DNA of 64,000 nucleotides from Ailanthus altissimus (lineage: Eukaryota; Streptophyta; Magnoliopsida; Sapindales; Simaroubaceae), in the NCBI GenBank assembly GCA_946807835.1, contig OX327703.1, positions 5,463,501-5,527,500 of the forward strand, in the 5' to 3' direction. The translations under genes were made by a program, and so were the position numbers. Below, one piece after another: positions 33,621-46,090 of this stretch. Positions within the stretch are counted from its first letter, which is position 1. Each line of letters begins with the position of its first letter. The notes under the pieces were generated by a model. It had not been told where the DNA came from. It made no database searches and was given only the letters and a program-made list of their open reading frames with translations.

Positions 33621-34524
33621 AAGAACTTCTCCATAAAAAATTTGAGAGAGGCTTCCTGTATACTAGGTATAAAACTTTATAGAGTAGAGCTAGAAGGCTG
33701 ATGGAAATCTCTTAATCTTTGAACATAGAGTAAGTCTTAGAAAGGTATAACTTTATTGACTGTGAGATAATTGATGAGCCTTTCAAACATGGCATTCAAC
33801 TTTCTAAGAGAAGGTGTCCTCGATAAAAAGATGAAAGGGTTAGAGTATATAACTTATTATATACATCGGCTAGAGAAAGCTTGATGCATGTCGTGTTATG
33901 TACGAGACCTAAATTTGGATGACTGTAAGTATTACGAGCTGGTATCAGTCTGATCTAGGTCACAACCATTAAATGGTTATGAAATATATCTAAAATACCT
34001 AAGAGACATAGAGGATAAGTTTTTGAAATAATAGAGAAAGTTTCTTACAGGTGAAGGGATGTATATATTCAAAATTTTCGTCTAATCTAGATACTAGAAA
34101 GTCTACATCTGGTTATGTGTTTCTCTTCATCAGAGTTGAAAATGTGCAATTTTGATGTCCATAGCTAATTCTTCCTTGGAGGTAGAATATATTGTAGTTT
34201 AAAAAGCCTACAAAGGAAGCACTATACATATTCAAGCTAGTTGTAGAGCGTAAATAGTTCCAAGCTTAGTAGATCATATCCCAGTATAATGTAACAACAA
34301 TGAAAATACTGCTTAAGCCAAGAAGCCATAAGGCACACCAAAATTCTGATCATGTGGACTTTGAATATCGCATAATTAGAAAGATTTTGGCTACTGAAGA
34401 TGCAATAATATCTAAGATACATTCCATGGATAATATAGTAGACCTACTCCTAGGGTGTATGAGAAACACATGGAGTGTTTGGATATTAGATACCAATACG
34501 AATAGCACTAGAGCAAGTAGGAGT
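33621..34524 (+). pseudogene. Copia unit C RNase H and pol end
   Basis: It aligns with unit A 20700-21461 plus 24232-24330. Blocks include KDLREASCILGI-like text, RPKFG, KYLRDI, STSGYVFLF (around 34105) and a polypurine-equivalent GAGCAAGTAGGAG at 34511-34523. The frame is broken at many points. Because unit C lacks the solo LTR, it shows the undisturbed sequence around the GCATA insertion site of unit A. Confidence 0.75.
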
Positions 34525-35794
34525 TTTTTAGGGGTGGTGCTTATGTGTCATTCCAACATTCTATGAATATTAGTTGTTTAATATTTATATAATAAACAAT
34601 TAAAATAAAATTATTAATATTAAACATATATGGTACAATACTTGTAATGTTATAGACATTGTATGATCTAAAGGAGTTCAGATTTGCTCTAAAGGAGTTT
34701 AGCTCAGTGCTAAAAGTTAGCAACGCTGAGAGTTATAAATGCTAAGAGATAGCACTGCTAAGAGTTAGCAAGTTATAAGAGTCAACGATATCTAAGAAGT
34801 TAGATTATTGTCTAAAATGGGACAAACATGAGAGTGTACTAGTAATGACATAAATATAAAGAGTTACAATAGGTGCTAGAAAATGTTATTATACAAGTAT
34901 GTTCTAAAAAACTATGTTCCTAATCTATTTTCATCGATGCAAGTTTGTCAGTGAATATTGTTTATATAGATTAATGTATGTGTATATCTGTATGGTACAG
35001 ATGGTTGTTCTTTTGACCATGAGTTTAGTAGAAGATCGTATAGGCGTGCGGGGTATTTAGGCAAGACTAGATACTCTGAATAGACTCATGAACTCCAATA
35101 GACATCTTAGCCATCAATGGCAAAGTCCTCTTGAGTAGAGTAGTATTTATGGTCATTTGACCTGACTGCCACAGTAGGCTTGTGAGTGATCCTCTATACT
35201 GTAGTTCCACGAATGTCAGAGACCTCTCATGCCTTAACCACTACGTGTCACTGGGTATAGTCCGATGCTCATAGAGTTTGATGTGCGCAGATATAGGATC
35301 CGTTAGCTTACATATATAAGTTGTATATTCTAATACTTCAAGAATTGTATTTCAGGAAATCTTTTGGCCAAAAGCAAAAACACCAAAAAAGAGTTTTTCG
35401 CAGGGTTAAACAATATTTTAAAAAATTTTGTGGATGTTATTTTACAAAAATATAAATCTAAAGATAAGTTCATAGTTGACGGAAGGATTATACATATAGA
35501 GATTTGAAGGTTATAATCTATATCTCAACTCTTCTAGGATATAGGTGACAGAAGGATTATACGTATACATTTTGACCTCGACTTCTATGGTCTAACGTGC
35601 TGATTTGTAATATCCGTGATATGTGCTTAGGGCATCAATCATGGAGTCATAGAATAGTTCTATTTGATGAATCAGACGTGTACTTAGAGAGTCTTACAAT
35701 ATGAAGTGCACTCATTGTGCACTGAGGTAATGATTGGTGCTATAATAGCTTAGCTTAGCGCACGCTATCATATCAAGTAATATAAGATTTTAAG
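34525..35794 (+). mobile_element. Family K Copia LTR 4, first part
   Basis: It follows the polypurine equivalent and begins TTTTTAGGGGTGG, aligning with LTR 3 over its length. It is interrupted at 35795 by chromovirus LTR sequence; the remaining LTR end is at 38906-39372. Confidence 0.75.
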
Positions 35795-36025
35795 TGATAG
35801 GACCCACCCCGAGACCCTCTACTATAGGTCCCAGCGACCCTGCCAGCACCTTGACGAAAGTTCCTCATAATTTAACTAGATAAGTTGAGAAAATCAGCAA
35901 GGTGAACCCCTTTTTAGTTCTTGCTATTACTAAGAAAAGTTTGTAATATACATGAAAATCACTTCTTAAATTAAGAAAAAACAGGCAAAGTTTCCCCTAG
36001 TTTTTTGAAAATCTAATACAAAACC
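35795..36025 (-). mobile_element. Chromovirus LTR end fragment (231 bp)
   Basis: TGATAGGACCC and the GAGACCCTCTACTATAGG block match the outer end of LTR copies 2 and 3. It stops at AAAACC, where copy 3 begins. The same text in copy 2 continues past AAAACCTGTAAAG, so the site is inside an LTR. Confidence 0.85.
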
Positions 36026-38769
36026 TGACAGGACCCGACTCGAGACCCTTTACTATAGATCCCAGCGGCTCTGCCGGGCACCCCGACGGAAGTTCCTCAG
36101 AACCTAATTGGGTAAGTTGAGAAATTCTGTGAGGCAAACCCTTTTTTAGTTCTTGCTACTACTAAGAAAGTCTTGTAATATACATGAAAATGACATCTTA
36201 TTTTTTAAAAAAAAGGGACAGCGTTTCCCCTATTTTTCGAAAAATCCATATAAAACCTGCAAAAAAGTTTCACTTCTATTTCAAACACTTCTCAATACTA
36301 CCAATTCGGACCTCCTATCCTTTCCAAATCAAATCCAAAACAACTCAGTAGTTTTATTTAAATCATAAAATGAGCATACTCATAAAAAGATAAAAACGAT
36401 CATCATAATATCAAAATCTCTTTTGGTTGGTTCAAAGCATACACACAAATATACATGCCTATAATTACTATGCAGAAAGCAAAGGGTGCTATTTAGCACA
36501 TTTACATATACAAAAATGATCTTCAGATTTGGCCCACTACTCGGCGATAGGAGAATCAGCAGCTTGCATACCAAGACTTGCACCTGGGAAGGGGTTTAGA
36601 AAACATAAAACACAAAACGAGTGAGCTAAAAGAGTTCAGTGAGTGCAATTATGATTTCAAATAAAATAACATTATGCATAGATAGTAAATTCTAAGTATA
36701 TGCATAAATGGTGCTTCTAAAACCGATGTAAAGCTGTAAAACAGTTTCTAACACCATGTGTTGATGAAATCTTGCCGAGCGGGTTTTATCTACATCTTTG
36801 GAAAACAATATCCAAAATCTATGTAACACAATAACTACCATGTGTATATAAATGCATAAAATGCTATCGATAAATAAAAAACTAGTAAAGTCTTCGCTCG
36901 GGCATTTTCTTTCTAAACTATACAAATGGTAACCCTAAAGTTCTATACTCACGCGGCGACTCAACTAACACCGCACACGTGAGTAGGTCACGAGGCACCT
37001 CAACTAGCAGCACCCACAGTGACATCTCAAGACATCTCACTGGCTATACAACGGAATCCTACATCGCATACATATAGCGAGACAATACCCCGTACATATA
37101 GAGTGACTCACATGACTCGACACCTTGACTTCTCGGAGTTAGTGACACGCCCCCCATGACCTATCTATGTGTACGAGATATACCGGCTGGGTCTAATACA
37201 ATTACCATCACTATAATCTGAGGGTACCAATGGCCTTTAAAACGGATGCAAAAATTTTAAAACTGTTTTTCAACCCGAACATGTAAAGGCATGTCTATGG
37301 ATATATATCAAGCTCATAAATCATGTTTATGTATTGAAAGCTCATAAAACATACATATTCATTATGCGAAAACATAATAAACGAAAAGTAAAAGAAATGG
37401 CTGACTTTCACTCACAACTGCTCCGTGCTCAATTCTCGGTTATCTTCACCTACGCGCCATAAATGACATTTAGAACCAAATTGAATGCTAAAATCTCATT
37501 TAACTACTAAACGCCCTAATCGGCACATAAAGCCCGGATGGATACTACTTTCTGATTTTTATTTACGGAGCCATTTAATCTAATCTAACTCACCATCCGG
37601 CACCCTGAAAATTATGGAACGTCTTATAACTTGGTTGGACATAATTTCCCTTCACCTTTCCAAAATGGACAATTATGTCCCATTTTCTTCATTTTTGGTC
37701 TTTTCATCAACCATATGCATTCAATTTATAATATGCACCATTTACACATAACAACTCAATCAAAACACCACTCAATCCCTAACTTCCCTAAAGTGGCAGA
37801 ATTTCACCCTAGGTTCCAACACATTCCTCTTCTCAATTTCTTGTTCCAATTACAATAAAATCAAGCCAATTTCATTCTAAAGCCTAAATACAACCAATTG
37901 AAATCTTTACATCAAAATCACTAAAAATCCTAATTCTTACCTTGCCAATTTCTTCAAATTGATGACTCCTTCAAGCTCCACACTAGAATTTAACTCAATC
38001 TAAGCCAAGAATACATACAAGAATATCAATTGAAGCATTCTTGAAAGCTCACTTATCAAACTCATAAAATAATACTTTTCTTACCTTTTTTTGTTGAATT
38101 TTCACTAATGGAGGATTCAATTGAGCTTAGGGATTCATATGTAACCTTATTTTATCTTGATTACACATGAAAACAAAAACTAAAATTTCACTGTAGCAGC
38201 ACCTTCAACCTTTGCACGAATTTGCTCTCTTTTTACTCTAAGTGTTGGCTTTTGATCTCTTGAAAACTCTACACACTTCCAACATATATATAGTGCTCCC
38301 TTAATTAACCATTTTGCCCTTCAACTTACTCAAAACATCTAATTTGCCATTAGTTCAAATGGAAGGATTTAATTGGTTCCTTTTGTAACTATCTAGTTAG
38401 AATAGTCAAAGGAACTTACTAGAATTCCCAACTTGGCAATCCATGAGATTGCTTCTAATTTGTCAATTCCTTTATATATGGATTGTATTTCTCAACAAAG
38501 GCTTGTTCCATACATAACCCTTAAATGGAAATTCATGTAGTAAATTAGAATTTCCTTTTCCAAGCCAATAGAGAAAAATTCTAAAAATATTCTAGGGTCG
38601 TCCGACGCTCCGACCGCGTATAAAATTACCAAATTGGGTTTAATATCTCTCACGTGCACTATAACAAAAATATGTCTAATAGGGTTAAAATCGGGTAACC
38701 CTACGGTGCCTTCATTACTCTATACCGAAATCTAGGCGCCAATACTACTAATAGGGATTGGATATTACA
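36026..38769 (-). mobile_element. Chromovirus LTR copy 3 (3' LTR with attached internal end)
   Basis: Complete LTR of 2744 bp. On the minus strand it starts TGTAATATCC at 38769 and ends GGTCCTGTCA at 36026. It is inserted in another LTR of the same family. Unlike copies 1 and 2, it still has the internal 3' tail next to it, so it is a 3' LTR in minus orientation. Confidence 0.9.
38283..38293 (-). promoter_or_regulatory. TATA box of chromovirus LTR copy 3
   Basis: CATATATATAG before TGCTCCCT, identical to the motif of copy 1, directing transcription leftward. Confidence 0.5.
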
Positions 38770-38905
38770 ATTTCACCCCTTCTTAAAAAAATTTCATCAT
38801 CGAAATTTAAATCATACCTGTCTCGAAGAGGTAGGGATGTTATACTCGCATCTGATCTTCACATTCACATTCCCAATACTACTACTCTATGGTTCATCCA
38901 TAACA
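38770..38905 (-). mobile_element. Internal 3' tail of a minus-strand chromovirus
   Basis: On the minus strand this reads the sequence that precedes a Tekay/Del LTR: TTTCGATGATGAAATTTTTT then AAGAAGGGGTGAAATTG. The plus-strand chromovirus has the equivalent GAGGATGAAATTTCTTAAGA at 46062-46081. Only about 135 bp remains; the coding part is gone. The right boundary is approximate. Confidence 0.8.
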
Positions 38906-39372
38906 TAAATGAAATAGTTAATTAAGTGCATATGGCTTTCAAGTGTTGATTTCCATCTTTTTCTTTATTAAAGCTACTCATTGTAATAACAAAGGTATTG
39001 TTTAATTGTTCAAGTGTTGAAAAAGGGTTAAACAAACAAAATCTATGATAAAAAGTTTATCTTAAACTTAAGGTTTAAGTGTTAAACTAGTGTTGGATTT
39101 AAAGTTGCCATTCTAACCAATCAAGCCCACCTCTGTTGATTGCTAGAATTGACAAGGGGTTCATTTCAAGTGGAATGCCAATTTAATCTATTTCAAAGGC
39201 TTCAAGGGAGAATTCTTAATCAATTTGATTTTATTATTGTAATGAGGTAAAAATTTATTGTGTTTATTGTTTTAGGAAATTAGATTTTCAGCTTTCATTG
39301 CATATATTATATATGATATGCATGTATATGAAATGATAAACATGCACCACATGCATGCGCCCTGGTTTTAAT
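38906..39372 (+). mobile_element. Family K Copia LTR 4, 3' terminal part
   Basis: It matches the ends of LTR 2 and LTR 6 (AAGTGTTAAACTAGTGTTGG-like, AAGCCCACC, TTATTGTGTTTATTG, ACATGCATGC). Together with 34525-35794 it makes a near-complete LTR split by the chromovirus. A poor primer-site-like TGGTTTTAATC follows at 39363. Confidence 0.7.
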
Positions 39373-40384
39373 CAGAACATAACATTTTTTACATTATATA
39401 AAGCAAATCTTTTGGATTTTTATGGAGAAGACATTTCAACTTTAACTCAGCATTGAGTGAATACATTTTGGGTTTAAAAATCTCTCTTTTTAGACTGCAT
39501 GAAATCACATTTCAACACTTGGAACACATTTAAAAAAGGATCAACACAATCAAGAGGTTATTACTTGCAAGAGAAACATTGGAGCCAGGGCTTGGATAGA
39601 TCATCTAAACTTTATTTTTGTATTTGTGTGACCTAAACTAGGTATCATTATGTTTTATCTTATAATCTATTTTCCTGAACTTTATTGTGTTGAACTAAAT
39701 CCACTTGTCAAGGATTGTAAACTTGAACCTAACTATATATTTGTAAATATTTCAAATTTGAATACATGAACTTGGTTTTTATTCATTTTGTTAGTTCTTA
39801 ATGCTTGCATTTGATCTGGTCAATCTTATATATGAACCTTGGATTCATTAAGATAAACTTGGAAAAGATATCTCATTGAATAGCATAGGACACATTGATG
39901 TATAATTGTGGAGTAGCATTTACAAATTCTAATTAGGATATAAATATACCTAGTTGGCATGCATGGTTAAGATAACTCGAACTTGATGAATTTTATTTAA
40001 TCTCAGTATCATAGATATTAGGTTGATTGGGGTATAATCGCTTAACCATTGGAAAATACTTGCAATGAGCCTAGTGTTATGACCAATAATTAACCAAGGA
40101 ATTGTCATTCAAACCATATCTATAACAAGCACGAGTTAAGGGATAGTTATACATCATAGACTTATTTATCATTAAGAATGTTTGAATTTGTATCATGCTT
40201 AGTTACTTGTTAATTTAGCACTTAATTTTATTATTAATTGAATCCATTTGCTCAGATAAAAATAGAGAATCAAATTTAGTACTTGATTAGAGTGAAGTAC
40301 TAGTTCTCATGGTATCGACACCCCTCACCCTTTATTACTTGTTAGTGAGATCGTACACTTATGCTTAGGATAGCATATATACCA
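39373..40384 (+). mobile_element. Tat-type LTR 3' part in the place of a Copia leader, gag and pol
   Basis: 39500-40377 resembles the second half of Tat LTRs and ends GTACACTTATGCTTAGGATA, GCATA, matching their 'gtgtac...cttgc...gcat' terminus. Its TGATAAG start is not visible, so it is 5' truncated. Copia RNase H follows at 40385. Most of Copia unit E is therefore missing. Confidence 0.6.
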
Positions 40385-40988
40385 ACATGACCATTAGGTG
40401 GCCGTGAAACATATCCTCAAATACTTTAAGGGTAAAAAGGATAAGTTTTTGATATATGAAGAAAGTGACTTACAAATGAGAGGATTCACTAATTCAGACT
40501 TTTAGTCTGATTCGAATGATAGAAAGTCTATCACTTATGCTTAGGACAGCATAATTCAATGGCGTCGTTGTTAATTTGAAGAGTACCAAATAGGGATCCA
40601 CAACTGATTCTACCAATGAGGCAAAATACATTACAGATTCAAAAGCTACAAATGAAGCAATTTGGATAAATAGGATAAATAGGTTCATTACAGAGCTGAA
40701 AATTGTTCCAAGTATAGTAGATCCTATTCTATTATACTGTGATAACAATGGTGTAATAGCTCAAGCAAAGGAATTTATGGCATATTATAATTCTAAGTAT
40801 ATGGAGCAAAAGTGCCATATTATTATAGAGATTTTGTCTAAATGAGATGTAATAGTTTATAGAGTGCAGACTAATGAAAATATAGCAGATCCACTTACTA
40901 ATGCCTTAACTCCTAAGGTGTTTGTACAACACATAGAGTCTATAGGTATTAGATATCATTGTAAATGGCACTAAAGTAAGTGAAGGTC
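40385..40988 (+). pseudogene. Copia unit E RNase H and pol end
   Basis: It starts inside RNase H (DHxAVKHILKYFKG-like), then KDKFLIYEESDLQMRGFTNS, later TDSTNEAKYITDSKATNEAI with the TEAEY-type motif and LLYCDNNGVIAQAKE. It ends with NENIADPLTNALTPKVFVQH, a well kept family ending. The catalytic D of YCDN is present. A 22-bp Tat LTR sequence replaces family sequence at 40532-40553. It is followed by LTR 5. Confidence 0.85.
40532..40553 (+). repeat. 22-bp copy of the Tat LTR end inside Copia RNase H
   Basis: CACTTATGCTTAGGACAGCA plus TA matches 40356-40377 with one mismatch. Unit A has family sequence (ATTTGGTTATGTTTCTTCTT) in this place, so the element sequence was replaced. Confidence 0.8.
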
Positions 40989-42250
40989 AATATTCGAGCA
41001 TCATTCCATTTCTGTATGAATTTTGTTAATATTTATACAATGCATATTTTCATGAATCGTTATTTATTTTAATATGGTATTAATCTTGTTTTTTTTTCAT
41101 ACATTGTAGGTTTAAAGGTATTTAGATCATAACTAAAAGTTAGTAATTCTAAATGATTAGAACTTTGTATGAATTAGGACAAAGATTCAAGAATATTTAT
41201 TATAGTAACATAGTTGCGAGAAGTTAAGATGTCATTATGTAGTATCTTCTCAAAAATAGTTCTTGGTCATAGGTTTAGTGACAAAGGTTGACTGGTAATC
41301 CAATAGGACTGTTTGTATATCTGTATCTAGATTGCCTAAATGGTTAGTCTTAACAAATCGTGAGCTTAGTGAAAACTCGTATAGATATACAGGTGTTAAA
41401 TAAAGACTGAACATTGAACAGACTTATGAAGACATTTAATAGATATTCCATATAGCTATTAATGGATAATCTTCTCTACTTGAGTAGTATTTGTGGTCTT
41501 TAGACCTGAGTGCCAAGGTGCTCTTTGTGAGTGATCCATCATACTTAAATTTTATATATATTAGAGACCTTTCATAGTCTGGCATATAGGTGTAGCTGGG
41601 TATAGTCTGATGCTCAAGGAGGCTAATGTGCATAGATATGTGATCTATTAGCTCATATAGTGGCCATATATCCTGGTACTTTAAAATTTTATTTCATAAA
41701 GTTTTTTGGACAAAAACATAAGCCCTAAAAATAATTTCATAAGGTGAAACAATATCACAATATTAGCTTAAGATATGTGTAATACTTAGAATTTGACACG
41801 TGTCCTTCCAATTAAAGCCTTTGAGAAGTGGCTTAAGGCATGTGTAACACTTTTCACTCATGCATGCTTAACTATTTGGCAACATGATAACACTTGTCAC
41901 ACATGCATGCTTAATTGTTCGGCAACATGATAACACTCGTCACTCATGCATGCTTAAATGTTAGGCAACACGCAATACTTGTCACATGCTTTATGATTAG
42001 CAAAAGGTAATAGAATGAGAAATATGGGTGATGAGAAAAAGTGTGTTATGATATTCTTTATGCCTTGACCAAAAGTGATAGAATAAGTGTGGTGAGAATT
42101 GTGCTTAAAAGTTAAGCAAAGAACAAAATAAAAAATTTAGTAGCTACTATTTTTCTAAAGGTAAAAATCCCACGTCTATTTTTGGCCTAAAATCATTCAT
42201 GACTTATTTATGATCTCCATACTTGAGGATTAAATTGATTCAATCAGAAC
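40989..42250 (+). mobile_element. Family K Copia LTR 5
   Basis: It follows the pol end of unit E and aligns with LTRs 3 and 4 over 41010-41760. A 43-bp tandem repeat lies at 41846-41990 where other LTRs have hairpins. Ends are decayed; both boundaries are approximate. Confidence 0.7.
41846..41990. repeat. 43-bp tandem repeat, about 3.3 copies
   Basis: Units start at 41846, 41889 and 41932, with a partial fourth at about 41974. Each has AACACTTGTCAC, CATGCATGCTTAA and GGCAACATGAT segments with a few differences. The ATGCATG core recurs in LTR 2 at 25570-25700. Confidence 0.85.
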
Positions 42251-43645
42251 ACTTACTGAGGTATAATTTCTATACATTAATTCTATATTTAATTTTGCAT
42301 TACATTTGATGCAATGTATATTAGAGGGAAATGTATAGAAGCATTTTGATTGAGTTATATCATACAAAACTTTTGAACACATTAAGCTTTTATTGCGCAT
42401 TCCAGTTTCAAATATTTACATTTTTTATCCCACCCTTTTACAAATATCAAGCCTAAGAAAGTGAAAATAATGTATGAATTACTCCTATTCAACTCTCCCA
42501 AACTTAACAATCTGCTTGTTCTCGAGCAAAGAAAGACAACTAAAACCTAAAAAAATAATAATGGGATGGTTAATGTTAACAACTTGTCTCAAAGATTGCA
42601 TATAAGTTATAGCTCAAGAAAAACTCTACACACTACAAAAGTTTAGAATGTCAATCCAAGTACTAACTTTACCATACATTTGATTCACTTGGTGTGTATG
42701 AGTACAGTTATTCATAATCAGATTAGTTTATGCGCATAAGTATTTAAAAGTTTGTCTCTAATAGATTTTTATTCATATTTTATATGTTCACTTTTCATAC
42801 TATTCTCCACTAATATAGATCCACATATAATTAAGGATCAAATAGATCTTTATTCAGCTCGTAATGTTTGGCTAGGATGAAGATAAAATAAAACATATAA
42901 TTTTCGGATAAATTTATACCATAAACACACATTATTTTTTCTAGGGTCAACCAAACCTTTCAGTTATCTCTTCTAAAGAACCCTTTAAACTTATTACAAA
43001 ACTTTCTTTGTTTGCTTTGCTGCTAATTCTTATCTTTTCTTTTTATTCTAGGGGAATCATAAGCAGTAGAGGAATAGTAAACTTCATCAACATTATTGTT
43101 CTCTATTTTTTTTAATAAGTTACTATACCCCAAACTTAAGTTTTTACAATCCCTTTAGAATAAACAAAGCCCACAACTAACTCTTCATTCCACTCCTTTC
43201 CCCTACAAGTGCAATAACGATATAACTCTCTAATAAGACCACTATGGTTATTGTGAGAAGGGTCTAAATTATAGTTGTAGTTAACAAAGAAAATTAGGCT
43301 TAAAAAGGGTAACTAGGGATAAAAATATAAACAAGTAGGCTCAAAAGGCTTAACTAATTCAAGAATGGCCTAAACTCATTTCTTTAATCATATTTGACCT
43401 AGGATTTTGCCTCAAGTGGTAATCAAACAAATTCTAGAATGTGTGATGCTTCTAAATATACTTATGCATAAATTTGCTCTAAGTAGCAAATAGACAAATT
43501 GATCATAACTATGTACTCAATGAATTCAAGGAATTAAACATAAGGCAAAAACTTAATTCAAAGATCAAATATACAAAAATTATAACATTTATCATATCCA
43601 AAAAAAATCAATCACAATCAAAATCTTATTATTGACTTTTTAAAA
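42251..43645 (-). mobile_element. Fragment of a Tat-type element: LTR edge, polypurine tract and 3' region
   Basis: At 42501-42545 the minus strand reads a TTTGCTCGAGAACAAGCAGA motif followed by AAGTTTGGGAGAG, the same order as at 187-226. 42550-43640 is the long non-coding 3' region of such an element; no coding frame is seen. The LTR itself would lie left of 42501 but only a short decayed part is present. It ends where the chromovirus starts. Confidence 0.6.
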
Positions 43646-44360
43646 TCACACTTATGAGTTTGTTGTAATGCCATTTGGGCTAACGAATGCACCTGCAGCC
43701 TTTATAGATTTGATGAGCCGCATTTTTTGTCCGTACCTCGATCAGTTCGTAGTGGTGTTTATTGATGGTATTCTAATTTACTCTAAGACCCAGAAGAGCA
43801 TAATAACCATCTCCGGATTATATTGCAGACTCTAAGAGAGTAGAAGCTATATGCTAAGTTAAGTATGTGTGAAATTTGTCTGAATGAGATTTCTTTTCTG
43901 GGGTATATTGTGTCTGCGGAAGGCATTAGAACTGATCCTAAGAAGATAGAAGCAATCTTGGAGTAGAAATCACCAAGAAACGTTAAGGGAGTCAGGAGCT
44001 TTCTCGGCTTAGTTGGTTATTATAGACGATTTATGAAGGGGGTTCTCCTCAATAGCAGCTCCATTGACTAAGTTACTCTAGAATAATGTTAAGTTTGAGT
44101 GGAGTAAGGAGTGCCAAGCAAGTTTTGAGAAGCTTAAGGCATTGTTGGTTGAAACTCTAGTTCTGACTTAGTTAGTGTTTGGAAAGGATTTTGTAATCTA
44201 CAGTGATGCCTTACATAATGGTATTGGCCGTGTCCTGATGCAAGAAGGAAATGTGATTGCTTATGCTTCCAGACAGCTCAAGACCCATGAGAAGAATTAT
44301 CCAACATATGATCTGGAACTAGCATCCATAGTATTTGCTTTGAAGATATGAAGGCATTAC
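43646..44360 (+). pseudogene. Chromovirus (Tekay/Del-like) reverse transcriptase, 5' truncated
   Basis: It starts in the middle of RT with [17 protein letters not shown]. The active-site box reads FIDG in [14 protein letters not shown], where FIDD is expected, so the second Asp is lost. After frameshifts: [42 protein letters not shown] and the RNase H start [10 protein letters not shown] with the first Asp. The gag, protease and RT front are missing. Confidence 0.85.
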
Positions 44361-44700
44361 TTGTATGGGGAAAGATGTTACATTTATACTGATCACAAGA
44401 GTCTTAAGTATTTACCCACTCAGAAAGAGCTTAATTTACGACAGAGAAGGTGGATGGAATTGCTTAAGGACTATGATTATGTTATTAACTATCATCTGGG
44501 AAAAGTAAATGTAGTAGCTGATGCTTTGAGTAGGAAATCCTTGGTTGCATTAAGGGCTTTGAATGCTTATCTGAATATGGCAGCTGATGGTGCAATAATA
44601 GCAGAATTGAAAGTCCAGCCTAATTTGATCCACCAGATACGAGAAAAGCAGAAACAAGATAAAAAGTTGATAATCATCCATAGGTAAGTCCAAGAGGGGA
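44361..44700 (+). pseudogene. Chromovirus RNase H end and linker
   Basis: An open frame 44361-44687: [22 protein letters not shown] block (here [18 protein letters not shown]), [20 protein letters not shown] and [13 protein letters not shown]. The TDHKSL and VADALSR motifs are the RNase H core of Ty3 elements; the catalytic Asp residues are present. It runs on into the pre-integrase linker and stops at 44685-44687. Confidence 0.88.
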
Positions 44701-46068
44701 AGGAAATCGATTTTGTAATAAAAAAAGGATGACTGTTTATACTTTAGAGAAAGACTATGTGTGCCTCAAGATGATGAATTGAAGAAGACTATTTTGAAGG
44801 AAGCACATAATAGTTTTTATACTATGCACCCAGGTAGCACGAAAATGTACCAAGATGTGAAGACTCATTACTGGTGGCCTGGTATGAAGAGAGATGTAGT
44901 AGATTATGTAACTAAGTGTATAATGTGTCAACAAGTGAAGGCTGAGCATCAAGTTCCATCAGGTTTACTACAGCCCATCTTAGTACTGGAATGAAAGTGG
45001 GATCATATTACTATAGATTTGTTACTGGTTTACCTCTTACTCGGAGGAGACATGATGCCATTTAGGAGATTATAGACAGGTTGACTAAGTCAGCACATTT
45101 CCTACCAGTCAAGACTGACTACTTCTTAGATAAACTGGCAGAATTATATATTAAGGAGATAGTCAAGTTACATGGTGTGCCTGCATCCATTATATCAGAT
45201 AGAGATCCGAGGTTTACATCCAGATTTTAGAAGAAATTATAGGAAGCCTTGGGTACTCGATTGAATTTCAGTACGTCCTTCTATCCACAGACAGATGGAC
45301 AATCAGAAAGGGTAATTCAAGTGCTTAAAGATATGCTCAGAAGCTGTGTTAATGATTTTGAAGGAAGTAGGATTGACCATCTTCCATTAATAGAATTTAC
45401 TTTAATAGTAGCTATCAGTCAAGCATCGGCATGGCACCTTATGAAGCACTGTATGGAAGGAGATGCAGGACACCTTTATGCTAGACAGAACTTAGTGAGA
45501 ATAAGCTAATAGGTCTAGATTTGATAAGACAAACTGAAGAGAAGGTGGAGATGATCAAGAAAAGACTGGAGGCCGCAACTTCATACAAAAAGCTTATACA
45601 GACCTGAAAAAGAAAGATATTGAGTATGACGTTGGGGATAAGGTCTTTCTGAAGGTATCTCCATGGAAGAAAGTATTGAGATTCGGGAAGAAAGGTAAGT
45701 TAAGTCCTAGGTTTATCGGTCCATATGAGATTATTGAGCGTGTGGGTCTGGTAGCTTGCAGACTAGCTTTACCACCTGGATTAGAGAAGATGCATAATGT
45801 GTTTCATGTATCTATGCTGAGGAGATATCGATTAGATCCTTCTCACGTTATAGTAGCTGAAAGCATTGATGTGCAATCTGATTTAACTTATGAAGAGGAA
45901 CCGGTAAAGATATTGGATCGAGAAATCAAGGAGTTGCAAAATAAAAATGTTCCACTCGTTAAGGTATTATGGAGAAATCATAAGATTGAAGAAGCTACAT
46001 GGGAAAGCGAGGAAATAATGCGACAACAATACTCGTATTTGTTTGGATCAGGTGAATTTCGAGGATGA
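44701..46068 (+). pseudogene. Chromovirus integrase with chromodomain
   Basis: The HHCC zinc domain is whole in 44761-44994: EAHNSFYTMHPGSTKMYQDV with two His, and CIMCQQVKAEH with C-x2-C. The catalytic core is broken by frameshifts and stops: WDHITIDLLLVYL (first Asp), [12 protein letters not shown] (second), then [20 protein letters not shown] (Glu). The C-terminal frame 45676-46068 is open: GPYEIIERVGLVACRLALPP, MHNVFHVSMLRRY and a chromodomain with WRNHKIEEATWESEEIM. The chromodomain directs such elements to marked chromatin. The end sits just before the 3' LTR, as usual for Tekay/Del. Confidence 0.9.
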
Positions 46069-46090
46069 AATTTCTTAAGAGGGGAAGAAT

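Noticed and set aside
41846..41990. Possible CRISPR-like array
   Set aside because: Units are contiguous 43-bp tandem repeats without unique spacers, in plant retrotransposon DNA.
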